Made by a program: the position numbers and the translations under genes. From assembly GCF_004364315.1 (NCBI RefSeq), contig NZ_SOBR01000002.1, forward strand, positions 620,001 through 684,000: a stretch of DNA of 64,000 nt, in the 5' to 3' direction. Shown here in pieces: positions 52,785 through 61,830 of the stretch. The notes beneath the pieces are model-generated. The model was not told the DNA's origin. It did not search any database and saw only the letters and a list, made by a program, of their open reading frames with translations. Each line of letters begins with the position of its first letter. Positions within the stretch are counted from its first letter, which is position 1. Source of the stretch: Chromohalobacter marismortui. GTDB taxonomy: Bacteria; Pseudomonadota; Gammaproteobacteria; Pseudomonadales; Halomonadaceae.

Positions 52785-53975
52785 ATGCACTATTCCCGAC
52801 TGACCCAGCGCATCGCCGGTGAAGGCGCCGCCGCCTGGGACATCCACTACCGGGCCCTGGCGCGTCAGGCCGAGGGCGACGACGTCATCATCCTCTCGGT
52901 GGGCGATCCGGATTTCGCCACGCCGACGCCGATCGTCGACAGCGCGGTCGACAGCCTGCGCGCCGGCGCCACGCACTATGCCGACGTACAGGGCAAGGCG
53001 CGGCTGCGCGAGTTGATCGCGCGTCGGCACCGCCAAACCGGCGGCGCGCCGGAGACCCGGGCCGACAATGTCGCGGTCATGGCCGGTGCGCAGTGCGGCC
53101 TGTATGCAGTGGCACAGTGCGTGCTCGACCCCGGCGACGAGGTGATCGTGCCCGAGCCGATGTACGTCACCTACGAGGCGGCTCTGCAGGCCGCGGGGGC
53201 GACCCTGGTGCGCGTGCCGTTGCGTGCGGCGAATGCGTTCCAGCCCGACCCTGCGGAGTTCGCCGCCGCGGTCACGCCGCGCACCCGTGCATTGCTGCTC
53301 AACAGTCCGCACAACCCCACCGGTCAGGTGCTGAGCCGCGACCACTGGGCGGCACTGGCCGCATTGTGCCGCGAGCACGATCTGTGGCTGCTCTCCGACG
53401 AAGTCTATGCCGAGTTGATCCACGATGGCGAACATCTCTCGCCGGATAGCCTCGCGGGCATGCGTGAGCGCACCGCCATCGTCAATAGCCTGTCCAAGTC
53501 GCACGCCATGACCGGCTGGCGTCTGGGCTGGGTGATCGGGCCCGAGCCCTTGATCCAGCACCTGACCCACCTGGCGCTGTGCATGCTCTACGGCAGCCCC
53601 GACTTCATCCAGGAGGCCGCCTGCGAAGCCCTGGCCCACCCGCCTGCAGCGCTCGACGAGATGCGTCGCACCTACCGGATGCGCCGCGACAGCGTGCTCG
53701 AGGCCCTCGCCGACGACGAGACCGTCGAGGCGCTGCGTCCCGCGGCCGGCATGTTCATGATGGTCGACATTCGCCGCACCGGGCTGTCGGCACAGGCCTT
53801 CGCCGACCGCTTGCTCGATACCCAGGGCGTCTCGGTACTCGCGGGGGATGCCTTCGGCCCGTCGGCGTCCGGCTTCGTGCGCTTGAGCTTGACGGTGGAT
53901 GCCGACCGCCTGCGCGAGGCCTGCCGGCGCCTGGCACGCTGCGCCGCCGCGTGCCGCACGACGGCCGAGGCATGA
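52785..53975 (+). CDS. aruH: Arginine:pyruvate transaminase, AruH-like
   Basis: A 396-residue fold-type I PLP aminotransferase. It matches the Pseudomonas AruH pattern at both ends: YSRLTQRIAGEGAAAWDIHYRALAR at the N terminus (residues 3-27) and GLSAQAFADRLLD with SVLAGDAFGPSASG near the C terminus. The Schiff-base lysine is Lys238 in NSLSKSHAMTGWR. AruH moves the alpha-amino group of L-arginine to pyruvate, giving 2-ketoarginine and alanine. It lies 30 bases after the binding-protein gene and is followed by a hairpin and then a basic amino acid importer. Confidence 0.88.
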   Translation: MHYSRLTQRIAGEGAAAWDIHYRALARQAEGDDVIILSVGDPDFATPTPIVDSAVDSLRAGATHYADVQGKARLRELIARRHRQTGGAPETRADNVAVMAGAQCGLYAVAQCVLDPGDEVIVPEPMYVTYEAALQAAGATLVRVPLRAANAFQPDPAEFAAAVTPRTRALLLNSPHNPTGQVLSRDHWAALAALCREHDLWLLSDEVYAELIHDGEHLSPDSLAGMRERTAIVNSLSKSHAMTGWRLGWVIGPEPLIQHLTHLALCMLYGSPDFIQEAACEALAHPPAALDEMRRTYRMRRDSVLEALADDETVEALRPAAGMFMMVDIRRTGLSAQAFADRLLDTQGVSVLAGDAFGPSASGFVRLSLTVDADRLREACRRLARCAAACRTTAEA

Positions 53976-53983
53976 CCGCACGC

Positions 53984-54010
53984 GCGGCCCGGTGACGATG
54001 CCCGGGCCGC
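53984..54010 (+). terminator. Hairpin between aruH and the amino acid importer
   Basis: GCGGCCCGG (53984-53992) and CCGGGCCGC (54002-54010) form a nine-pair stem with a nine-base loop, followed by TATCTTT. It is a plausible partial terminator, which would let the importer and the enzymes be expressed at different levels. Confidence 0.5.
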
Positions 54011-54037
54011 TATCTTTCCACTCACTGCAGGAGGGGT

Positions 54038-54805
<768 letters not shown>

Positions 54806-54815
54806 GCCTTTCACG

Positions 54816-54835
54816 TGGCGCCCCCCAGGGCGCCA
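54816..54835 (+). repeat. Stem-loop between ATPase and binding-protein genes
   Basis: TGGCGCCC (54816-54823) and GGGCGCCA (54828-54835) with a four-base loop, ten bases after the ATPase stop. Such stem-loops often protect mRNA ends in ABC operons where the binding protein must be in excess. Confidence 0.45.
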
Positions 54836-54881
54836 TATCATCCCGGGCCGCACCGGCCCGATACAACAACGATGGGGAACC

Positions 54882-55670
54882 ATGATGATCAAGCAACTGA
54901 AAGCGACCCTGATGCAGGCCACGGGCATTGCCTTGCTGGCCCTGAGCGCCACCTCGGCGATGGCGGATGAACCGCTCAAGATCGGCATCTCCGCGGAGCC
55001 CTACCCGCCGTTCACCTACAAGGATGCCGACGGCAGCTGGACCGGCTTCGAAGTCGAGCTGGGCCAGGCGATCTGCGCGCAGATGGACGCCGCCTGTGAA
55101 ATCACCCCGACGGGCTGGAGCGGGATCTTCCCTGCCCTCAATAGCGGCAAGATCGACATGATCATGAATTCGCTGTCGATCACCGAGAAGCGCAAGCGGG
55201 TCATCGCCTTCAGCGATCCGTACTACTTCACGCCCTCGGCATACGTCACCGCCAAGGCCAACGACATGCAAATCCCCGAGGATCTGGATGGCAAGATCCT
55301 GGGGGTTCAAGGGTCGACCACCAACGCCACCTTCGCACGTCGCTCGCTGGCCGATACCGGGGTCGAGCTCAACGTCTACGACCGTCAGGAACAAGCCAAC
55401 CGTGACCTGCTCGCCGGACGTGTGGATGTCATTCTCGCCGACAAAGTTGCCATGACGGAATTCGTCGAGCGCGATTCAGCGCAGGACTTCGAGATTCGCG
55501 CCATCGCACCGCGTGACGATGCCTTCGGCGACGGCGTGGGCATTGGTCTGCGTCAGGACGACGATGTCCTGCGCAAGAAACTCAACACCGCGATCGCCCG
55601 CGTGCTCGACAACGGCCGCTGCACCGAGCTCTCCCAGCAGTACTTCGGTACCGACATCTGCGGCAGTTGA
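54882..55670 (+). CDS. Basic amino acid-binding periplasmic protein
   Basis: A 262-residue precursor with a Sec signal peptide (ending SATSAMA, residue 27) and the family-3 binding-protein fold: KIGISAEPYPPFTYKDADG, GWSGIFPALNSGKID, RVIAFSDPYY and LGVQGSTTNATF. The two cysteines NGRCTELSQQYFGTDIC near the C terminus may form a disulfide. Lysine/arginine/ornithine-type proteins (ArtJ, AotJ, HisJ) share these motifs, so an arginine-type ligand is expected. Start ATG 54882 has GGGGAA upstream; ATG 54885 is equivalent. Confidence 0.9.
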   Translation: MMIKQLKATLMQATGIALLALSATSAMADEPLKIGISAEPYPPFTYKDADGSWTGFEVELGQAICAQMDAACEITPTGWSGIFPALNSGKIDMIMNSLSITEKRKRVIAFSDPYYFTPSAYVTAKANDMQIPEDLDGKILGVQGSTTNATFARRSLADTGVELNVYDRQEQANRDLLAGRVDVILADKVAMTEFVERDSAQDFEIRAIAPRDDAFGDGVGIGLRQDDDVLRKKLNTAIARVLDNGRCTELSQQYFGTDICGS

Positions 55671-55686
55671 TCCGCCTCGCGACCCT

Positions 55687-55708
55687 CCGGCCGGGCCTGC
55701 CCGGCCGG
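55687..55708 (+). repeat. Stem-loop between binding-protein and permease genes
   Basis: CCGGCCGGGC (55687-55696) and GCCCGGCCGG (55699-55708) are perfect complements with a two-base centre. It sits in the 66-base gap after the binding-protein gene and has no T-run, which fits an mRNA-stabilising hairpin. Confidence 0.5.
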
Positions 55709-55736
55709 CCCCGTTCAGACACTGCGAGATTCGACT

Positions 55737-56441
55737 ATGCCAAGCGATCATAGCGATGGCCTGCTGGAATGGCTCGGCCCGATCCTGCAAGGTGCCCTGG
55801 TAACCCTGGAAATCGCCTTGCTGGCTTATGCCATCGGGCTCGGCCTGGGGCTCGTCGGCGCCACGGCCCGACTCAGCCCCTGGCGCCCCCTGCGTGCCCT
55901 GGGGACGGTGTACTCCACCCTGGTGCGCGCCATTCCCGAACTGCTGTTGATCATCCTGCTGTATTACGCCGGCAGCCAGGCGCTCAACGCTCTGCTCGCC
56001 GAACTCGGCGGCGACATGCACATCGAGATCAGCGGTTTCGTCACCGCCGTGGGCGTGCTCGCCTTCGTGCAGGGTGCCTACATGACCGAAGTCTTCCGCG
56101 GTGCCATCCAGGCGATACCGCGCGGGCAGCTTGAAGCCGCCGATGCCTACGGCTTTTCGCGCTCGACCCGCTTTTACCGCATCGTGCTGCCCGGCATGCT
56201 GCCCAACGCCCTGCCCGGGATGTCCAACCTGTGGCTGATCCTGGTCAAGGACACCGCGTTGATCAGCGTGATCGGTTTCGAGGAACTGTTCTTCACCGCC
56301 CAGCAGGCGGCCGCCAGCACCCGCGACTATGCCCTGTTCTACGCCCTCGCCGGGGCGCTTTACCTGGTCATGACGCTGGGCTCCAATGCCTTGTTCGCCC
56401 GCGCGGAGCGCTACGTCCGGCGCGGCCAGCCCAGCACCTAA
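55737..56441 (+). CDS. Amino acid ABC transporter permease (ArtQ/HisQ-like)
   Basis: A 234-residue inner-membrane protein with about five spans and the EAA loop in GQLEAADAYGFSRSTRFYRIVLPGMLPNALPG (residues 125-156), which contacts the ATPase. The VRAIPELLLIILLYY segment is typical of the HisMQ permease family. It pairs with the next permease, 13 bases downstream. Confidence 0.92.
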   Translation: MPSDHSDGLLEWLGPILQGALVTLEIALLAYAIGLGLGLVGATARLSPWRPLRALGTVYSTLVRAIPELLLIILLYYAGSQALNALLAELGGDMHIEISGFVTAVGVLAFVQGAYMTEVFRGAIQAIPRGQLEAADAYGFSRSTRFYRIVLPGMLPNALPGMSNLWLILVKDTALISVIGFEELFFTAQQAAASTRDYALFYALAGALYLVMTLGSNALFARAERYVRRGQPST

Positions 56442-56454
56442 GGAGCACCCAGAC

Positions 56455-57186
56455 ATGGACTTTTCCTGGTTGAGCGATCCGTTCTATCAAAAGGCCCTGT
56501 GGACCGGCTTCGTCAACACCTTGTGGCTGGTCGCCGCGTCGGCCGTCTGCGGTTTCGCGCTGGCGGTGGTGTTTGCCGTGACCCGTCTGCGCGGCCCCCG
56601 TCCGCTGGCCATGCTGGTCACCGGTGTAACCACGGTGATACGTGGCACGCCCTTGCTCGTGCAACTGTTCTTTTTCTACGACGGGGTCGGGCGTTTGTTG
56701 CCGGAAATTCCCGGCGTGCGCGAGAGCTTGATCTGGCCGCTACTGCGGGACCCGTTCTTCTACGGCGCTTTGACCTTCACGCTGAGCGTCGGCGCCTACA
56801 CGGGCGAGGTCCTGCGCGGCGCGCTCTTGAGCGTACCCGAGGGGGAGCTGGCCGCGGGACGCGCCTTCGGCCTGAACCGTTGGCAGATTCTCTATCGGCT
56901 GTGGCTGCCGCGCGCCATCCAGATGTGCCTGCCCACCCTGACCGGCGAGCTGATCCTGCTGCTCAAGTCGGTGCCGCTGGTCTCGACCATCGCGCTGATG
57001 GATCTGCTCAAGGCCGCCAACATGGTCCGCGACGAAACCTTCCTGGTGTACGAGCCACTGCTGCTCATCGCCGGGATCTATCTCGCCCTGACCCTGGTGC
57101 TCACCAGCGTGATGCGCCTCATCGAGCAGCGTTTTCCCGGCGCGCGCCCCGCCGCGCCCAAGCGCCGACGCCTGCTGCCCGGCTAG
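56455..57186 (+). CDS. Amino acid ABC transporter permease (ArtM/HisM-like)
   Basis: A 243-residue inner-membrane protein, partner of the preceding permease. It has VIRGTPLLVQLFFFYDG, the EAA loop EGELAAGRAFGLNRWQILYRLWLPRA and LKSVPLVSTIALMDLL, all HisM-type features. The C terminus is basic (PAAPKRRRLLPG). ATG 56455 is used. It ends the arginine-related run; the next 135 bases contain TATAGT at 57223 as a possible -10 for xdhC. Confidence 0.92.
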   Translation: MDFSWLSDPFYQKALWTGFVNTLWLVAASAVCGFALAVVFAVTRLRGPRPLAMLVTGVTTVIRGTPLLVQLFFFYDGVGRLLPEIPGVRESLIWPLLRDPFFYGALTFTLSVGAYTGEVLRGALLSVPEGELAAGRAFGLNRWQILYRLWLPRAIQMCLPTLTGELILLLKSVPLVSTIALMDLLKAANMVRDETFLVYEPLLLIAGIYLALTLVLTSVMRLIEQRFPGARPAAPKRRRLLPG

Positions 57187-57321
57187 CCTAAGACGATCCC
57201 CCACAAGGCACGTGATGCGCGGTATAGTAGGTCCGTGAAATGAATACCAGGTAGCGCCAGGGCGAGCGTCAACGACCACCTGGCGGGCATGACAACACAG
57301 GTATGAGTGAGCGTCTTGAGC

Positions 57322-58293
57322 ATGCAACACTTGGATTTGCAGGTCATCGAGCGAGCGCTCGAATGGGCCCGCGACGGTGAAACGGTCTGGCTGTGCACGG
57401 TGCTGGCGACGTTCGGCTCGTCGCCCCGCGAGCCGGGCTCGCTGTTCGTCGCGCGCGGGGACGGCCGCCATGCAGGTTCCTTGTCGGGCGGTTGCATCGA
57501 GGAGGATTTCCTCGAGCGCCTGACCCAGGGCGCCTTCGGGGCGCCGATCACCACGCTGCGCTACGGCGACGGGCATGCCGACGGACCGTCGGTGACGCTG
57601 CCCTGCGATGGCATTCTCGATGTCCTGATCGAGCGACTGCCACCGACGCGTGAAAATGTCTCGCATCTCGAGGCCTTGTACGACGTTCTGCGTGGGCAGC
57701 GCCCGGCCATTCGCGAGGTCGATCTCGCCACTGGGTTCGCAACGCTTGCCAATGACGACAACGAAGGTCCGCGGCTAACGCTTGATGAGCGCCAAGCCCA
57801 AATGCGCCTGGGGCCGGTGGCGCGCTTGATCGTGGCCGGTCTCTCGCCGGTCTCGATCGCCTGCGCTGAATTCGCGCGCTCGCTGGGCTTCGAGGTCATC
57901 GTCTGCGACCCGCGCGAAGAGGCATGGGAAGACGTGGCGCTTCCCGAGGTACGCACGCGACGCGAGCTGCCCAGCGCCTTCATTGCCTCGGGCGCGAGCC
58001 ACGCGGCGACGGCCATCGTCGCCCTGACCCACGACCCGCGCCTGGATGACCTGACCATGGTCGAGGCCGTGCGCACGCCGGCGTTCTACATCGGGGTCAT
58101 GGGCTCGCAACGCACCTCGACGGCCCGTGCCGAGCGCCTGGCACGCACCGGCGGGCTCAGCGAGGAAGAGATCGCCCGTCTGCACATGCCCATCGGCTTG
58201 GCTCTCGGGAGCAAGACACCCGCCGAAATCGCGCTGGCGGTCATGGCCGATATCGTGCGCGTGCGACGCGGCAAGGCACGCGATGCCCTGTAA
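57322..58293 (+). CDS. xdhC: XdhC-family molybdenum cofactor chaperone
   Basis: A 323-residue protein with the XdhC/CoxI N-terminal domain (TFGSSPREPGS, SLSGGCIEEDF) and the C-terminal Rossmann domain (RLIVAGLSPVSIACAEFA, FYIGVMGSQRT, HMPIGLALGSKTPAEIA). XdhC binds Mo cofactor and inserts it, with sulfuration, into xanthine-dehydrogenase-type hydroxylases. A GTG at 57307 could start it five codons earlier. It overlaps the mocA-like gene by 11 bases. A molybdenum hydroxylase large subunit lies at the right end of the window, presumably the client. Confidence 0.9.
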   Translation: MQHLDLQVIERALEWARDGETVWLCTVLATFGSSPREPGSLFVARGDGRHAGSLSGGCIEEDFLERLTQGAFGAPITTLRYGDGHADGPSVTLPCDGILDVLIERLPPTRENVSHLEALYDVLRGQRPAIREVDLATGFATLANDDNEGPRLTLDERQAQMRLGPVARLIVAGLSPVSIACAEFARSLGFEVIVCDPREEAWEDVALPEVRTRRELPSAFIASGASHAATAIVALTHDPRLDDLTMVEAVRTPAFYIGVMGSQRTSTARAERLARTGGLSEEEIARLHMPIGLALGSKTPAEIALAVMADIVRVRRGKARDAL

Positions 58294-58906
58294 GCGCGTG
58301 GTCGCCGTGATCATGGCCGCCGGAAGCTCGCGGCGTTTCGGCGAGCAGGACAAGCGCCGCGCCCTGCTGGCGGGGGGCGAGACGCTGCTGAATGCCTCCT
58401 TCGCGCGTGCGGTCGAGGCCTTCACTCACTGTCGCGTGGTGCTGCGCGACACCGAGACGCCAGCACCTCTCGGCCTGGCCGAGCACGCATCCGTGATCGG
58501 TGTCGCACACGCCGACCGCGGACTGGGTACCAGCCTGGCCGAGGCCTTCGCGACGCTCGCCGGGGACCCGTCACTCGCCGAGGTTCAGGCGGCCGCGATA
58601 CTGCTCGGCGACATGCCCGCCATTCGCGTCGACACGCTGCGGCGCTTGCAGCACGCCGCCGACACCGCACACATCCTACGCCCCTGTCACGCCAGTCATC
58701 CCGGCCACCCGGTGCTATTCGGGCGCGCGTTCTGGCCAGCACTCACACGCCTGGACGGCGACGCCGGGGCGCGGCGACTTATCCGCCAGCACCCCGAACG
58801 CTGCCGGACGATCGAGGTCGATGATCCCGGCATTCTGCTGGACGTCGATACGCCCGCTGACCTGCAGTTCGAGATTCGCAACACTGACGCCCAAGTGCCG
58901 TATTAA
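58283..58906 (+). CDS. Molybdenum cofactor nucleotidyltransferase (MocA/MobA-like)
   Basis: A 207-residue NTP-transferase with the nucleotide-binding start VVAVIMAAGSSRRFGEQDKR (residues 6-25), LGDMPAI (metal-binding Asp) and HPGHPVLFGRAFWP. The order next to xdhC fits MocA, which makes molybdopterin cytosine dinucleotide for xanthine/aldehyde oxidases, rather than MobA, which makes the guanine form. Its ATG overlaps xdhC by 11 bases. The stop is followed at once by the AT-rich promoter region of the toxin-antitoxin pair. Confidence 0.85.
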   Translation: MPCKRVVAVIMAAGSSRRFGEQDKRRALLAGGETLLNASFARAVEAFTHCRVVLRDTETPAPLGLAEHASVIGVAHADRGLGTSLAEAFATLAGDPSLAEVQAAAILLGDMPAIRVDTLRRLQHAADTAHILRPCHASHPGHPVLFGRAFWPALTRLDGDAGARRLIRQHPERCRTIEVDDPGILLDVDTPADLQFEIRNTDAQVPY

Positions 58907-58978
58907 CCAATAATAAGCGTCTTGCTGTCCAATTTTTACAAGCGTACATTATTAATAGACATCGCAGATTATTGGACA
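58907..58978 (+). promoter_or_regulatory. Promoter/operator region of the AbiE operon with repeated boxes
   Basis: This AT-rich gap contains CCAATAAT (58907-58914), TGTCCAAT (58926-58933) and, near the antitoxin start, ATTATTGGACA (58968-58978). The last is the reverse complement of TGTCCAAT joined to that of CCAATAAT, so three related boxes occur in inverted orientation. AbiEi antitoxins are known to repress their own operon by binding inverted repeats, so these are the likely operator half-sites. Confidence 0.55.
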
Positions 58979-58980
58979 AA

Positions 58981-60006
58981 ATGACAACTTCATTGGAGTG
59001 GGAGATCGCAGAAGCGGCCATTGCCGCCTTCCAACGCGAAACAGGGCTGAGCGCCTCACTCAGCTCCGTCCCAAACGGCCCACAAGAAGAGGGCCTCAAT
59101 GTCGAACTGGGTGGCCAGCACTTCCCCGGCGAGGTAAAACGCTGGGCGGCTCACCTGATACCGGCGCTTTCATACCACTTAGCTGGCAACCCCGGTCGCC
59201 TCCTGATCGCCGACTACCTCAACGCCAGCGCTGCCAAGAAGCTGCAAGCCCAAGGCATCCAATTCATCGATACGGCTGGCAATGCCTTCATTGACCGGCC
59301 TGACTTTAAGATTTTGATTCGAGGTAACAATCGCCCAGCGATATTCGCAAGGGAGGAAGAATCGCATGCAGCCCAGCGAGCCTTTCAACGCCAAGGTCTC
59401 ATCGTTGTCTATCATCTGCTGATCGTTCCCGATCTGATGAACGCCTCGGTGCGCGCAATCGCCGAGCGAACGGGCGTTTCTCATGGCACCGTCGCCAACG
59501 TCCTCCAGGCACTCGAAGCCGGGGGCTTAGTGGCGACGATGGGTCGTAGCAGACGCAAGATCATCGAACCAAGAAAGCTCATGGAGCGCTGGGTCGTCGG
59601 CTACTGCGAAAAACTCGCCCCCAAGATACTGATCGGCGAATTCCACGGCGAGACCGCTGATTGGTGGGGAGAGCGCGACATAGATCGTTTCGCCGCGGCA
59701 TGGGGCGGGGAAATTGCCGGAGCCTTTTTCAGTGGTCACTTGACGCCGCAAGTGGCCACACTCTTTCTGCCCAGAGAAAATCTACCCCAGCTGATGCAAC
59801 AATATCGGTTGAGGAAGCCCCCAGCAGGTGTCGAAGCCAATGTTCGAATCATGGAACGCTTTTGGAGGGCAGACGACGAAGAGCTCGCCATGGCCCACCC
59901 TTTGCTCGCCTATGCGGACTTGATCCGCAGTGGCGATCCCCGCAATGCCGAAATCGCAAGGATTCTGGATGAACGCTATCTCGCTGACCATTTCAGCGCC
60001 TATTGA
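58981..60006 (+). CDS. AbiEi-family antitoxin of a type IV toxin-antitoxin system
   Basis: A 341-residue protein (ATG 58981; a TTG three codons earlier is possible, no ribosome site is visible). The N-terminal part has LLIADYLNASAAKKLQAQGIQFIDTAGNAFID, the pattern of the AbiEi_2 group; a winged helix-turn-helix lies at about residues 150-185 (MNASVRAIAERTGVSHGTVANVLQALEAGG). Such proteins repress the operon and counteract AbiEii without direct binding. The toxin gene starts inside its 3' end, 38 bases before the stop. GC is lower than in the enzyme cluster to the left. Confidence 0.85.
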   Translation: MTTSLEWEIAEAAIAAFQRETGLSASLSSVPNGPQEEGLNVELGGQHFPGEVKRWAAHLIPALSYHLAGNPGRLLIADYLNASAAKKLQAQGIQFIDTAGNAFIDRPDFKILIRGNNRPAIFAREEESHAAQRAFQRQGLIVVYHLLIVPDLMNASVRAIAERTGVSHGTVANVLQALEAGGLVATMGRSRRKIIEPRKLMERWVVGYCEKLAPKILIGEFHGETADWWGERDIDRFAAAWGGEIAGAFFSGHLTPQVATLFLPRENLPQLMQQYRLRKPPAGVEANVRIMERFWRADDEELAMAHPLLAYADLIRSGDPRNAEIARILDERYLADHFSAY

Positions 60007-60829
60007 TGAGGTGGCTCATACCGCGCTGAACGATGTCAGTGCTCTGGCCAAGCAGTTCGGCATCGATTACGTCTTGATCGGCGCCAAAGCTCGGGATCTC
60101 ATCCTTCATCACCATTACGGGGCACCAGTACGTCGTGCCACCGCCGATATCGACTTCGCCATCTACGTGCAGGGTTGGGAAGAGTTTCGACGGATCCACG
60201 CGGCTCTGCTCGACAGAGGTTATCAGCAAGGACGCGCCCCACATGAATTGCGATCTCTCAACGGCTGCGTCGTCGATATCATCCCCTTTGGTGGCGTCAC
60301 TGACGAGGACGTCAACATCGGCTGGCCACCCGAAGGTGTGATCGAGATGTCGGTGATGGGTTTCGAAGAAGCCTGCAACACAGCCTATCGCGTTCACCTG
60401 ACCGACCAAGCATCACTCAAGATCAAAGTAGCCAATCTAGAGAGCCAAGCGCTATTGAAGCTCGTCGCCTGGACGGAACGCATACCCGATACCCGTCGCA
60501 AGGATGCCGCGGACATTGCCTATCTCTTCCAGCATTACAGTCGTGTGGACTGGGACAGGGGGACGCTTTATGAAGGCAAGTGGGCAGCAGTACTAGAGGA
60601 AAATGGCTACGACATCACCCTTACCGCCATGCAGCTACTCGGTGAGCGGGCTCGCCTGATTGCCGCGCCCGATACGCTCGCACACGTCTCGGCGTTGCTA
60701 AACGACAGCCTTCCCCGTCTCACTCTCGAAGACCTGGCGACCGACATGAGCCTTGGCATCCCAGAAAGCGTCGACGAGTGCCTACACTGGCTAACCATGT
60801 TCAAACGTGGGCTCGAGGGCGGCCAATAA
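59969..60829 (+). CDS. AbiEii/AbiGii-family nucleotidyltransferase toxin
   Basis: A 286-residue protein of the DNA polymerase-beta-like nucleotidyltransferase fold. Motifs: GAKARDL (38-44), the metal-binding TADIDFA (Asp60, Asp62), SLKIKVANLESQALLKLVAW and RKDAADIAYL, in the order of AbiEii toxins (motifs I-IV). These toxins modify tRNA or other targets with NTPs and arrest growth; in phage defence this causes abortive infection. ATG 59969 has AAGGA upstream and overlaps the antitoxin gene by 38 bases. It is convergent with the DeoR gene across a 142-base gap in which I see nothing else. Confidence 0.85.
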   Translation: MNAISLTISAPIDEVAHTALNDVSALAKQFGIDYVLIGAKARDLILHHHYGAPVRRATADIDFAIYVQGWEEFRRIHAALLDRGYQQGRAPHELRSLNGCVVDIIPFGGVTDEDVNIGWPPEGVIEMSVMGFEEACNTAYRVHLTDQASLKIKVANLESQALLKLVAWTERIPDTRRKDAADIAYLFQHYSRVDWDRGTLYEGKWAAVLEENGYDITLTAMQLLGERARLIAAPDTLAHVSALLNDSLPRLTLEDLATDMSLGIPESVDECLHWLTMFKRGLEGGQ

Positions 60830-60971
60830 TTCCTAACCCCCCATATCGCCTCGCCTGGCTCAGAACCACACCCCACGACAGGCTCTGCCGCGCCCGAAGC
60901 GACCAACTCAGTCACGCGACGGAATCGACATCAGGCTCCCGCCGAGCCGGGATCCAACATACTAATTTCTC

Positions 60972-61730
60972 TCAAGCACCGCGATGGATCACGATTCCAC
61001 GCAGCTTATAGGGAGCAAGTCGGTCTTCCGTGGCCGCACAGTCTGTCACCAAGTCAGTGATGGCTGTCGTCGGCGCCACAATGTACGGATAGGCAATATC
61101 CAGCTTATCGTTGCTGGCCAACGCGACGACCCGCGTCGCTTGTTCGATCATCACTCGCTTGGTACTCGATTCCTCCGGAAAAGGGATAGTCAGACCAGTA
61201 TCCGCCGACAAAGCACAAACACCAATGAAGCTCAGGCTGGCCCGGAAACGACGCAGAAAGTCCGTAGCTTCGGCCCCGATAGTGACGGCAGATCGCTTAG
61301 CCACCGCGCCACCAGCCATGTATACGTCCACCCCGGGATGGTCTGTGAGCGCCGCAGCGATGGCCGGCGCATTAGTGACGATGGTAGCTCTAAGATTCAC
61401 AGGCAGTGATTCAGCAATACATAGGGCAGTCGTCCCCCCGTCAAGGAAAAATACTTCCCCATCACTCACGAGCGATGCCGCAACACGCGCAAGAGACGAC
61501 TTTCGAGCCTGATCGCATCCTCGACGTTCAGCGTAGCTTGCAGGAACAGGTGGCTTGGGAATTGCACCACCATGCACACGCTGCAAACTTCCTGCAGCGT
61601 CCAATTCGCGCAGGTCCCGACGCAAGGTATCCTCGGAAATACCCAGCTGCTCAGCCTCATCGATAGCACTCAACCGACCGTGTTTACTCAGCTGTTGGAG
61701 GAGATAGGCATGTCGTTCAGCCTTTAGCAT
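60972..61730 (-). CDS. DeoR/GlpR-family transcriptional regulator
   Basis: A 252-residue repressor with the N-terminal DeoR helix-turn-helix (RLSAIDEAEQLGISEDTLRRDLRELDAAG, about residues 19-47) and a C-terminal DeoRC sensor domain (VFFLDGGTTALCIAESL, TIVTNAPAIAAAL, GVCALSADTGLTIPFPEE). The ligand of such proteins is usually a sugar phosphate. ATG 61730 follows GAGGG. It is divergent from an MFS gene across 100 bases that hold a perfect palindrome, so it probably controls the MFS gene and itself. Confidence 0.9.
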   Translation of the reverse strand: MLKAERHAYLLQQLSKHGRLSAIDEAEQLGISEDTLRRDLRELDAAGSLQRVHGGAIPKPPVPASYAERRGCDQARKSSLARVAASLVSDGEVFFLDGGTTALCIAESLPVNLRATIVTNAPAIAAALTDHPGVDVYMAGGAVAKRSAVTIGAEATDFLRRFRASLSFIGVCALSADTGLTIPFPEESSTKRVMIEQATRVVALASNDKLDIAYPYIVAPTTAITDLVTDCAATEDRLAPYKLRGIVIHRGA

Positions 61731-61768
61731 AAGACCCTCGTCGAATATATTTTGCCTGATAATGCGCT

Positions 61769-61790
61769 ATTTTGCACGTTCGTGCAAAAT
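61769..61790. promoter_or_regulatory. Perfect palindromic operator between deoR-type and MFS genes
   Basis: ATTTTGCAC (61769-61777) and GTGCAAAAT (61782-61790) flank a four-base centre GTTC. It lies 39 bases upstream of the DeoR-family start and 41 bases upstream of the MFS start. A nearby TTTTGCCTGATAAT-like stretch (61750-61763) could be a partial second half-site. It is the strongest operator candidate in the window. Confidence 0.65.
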
Positions 61791-61830
61791 ACGAAAACAA
61801 TATCAACTGGCAACGCTCCGGAGAGATACC

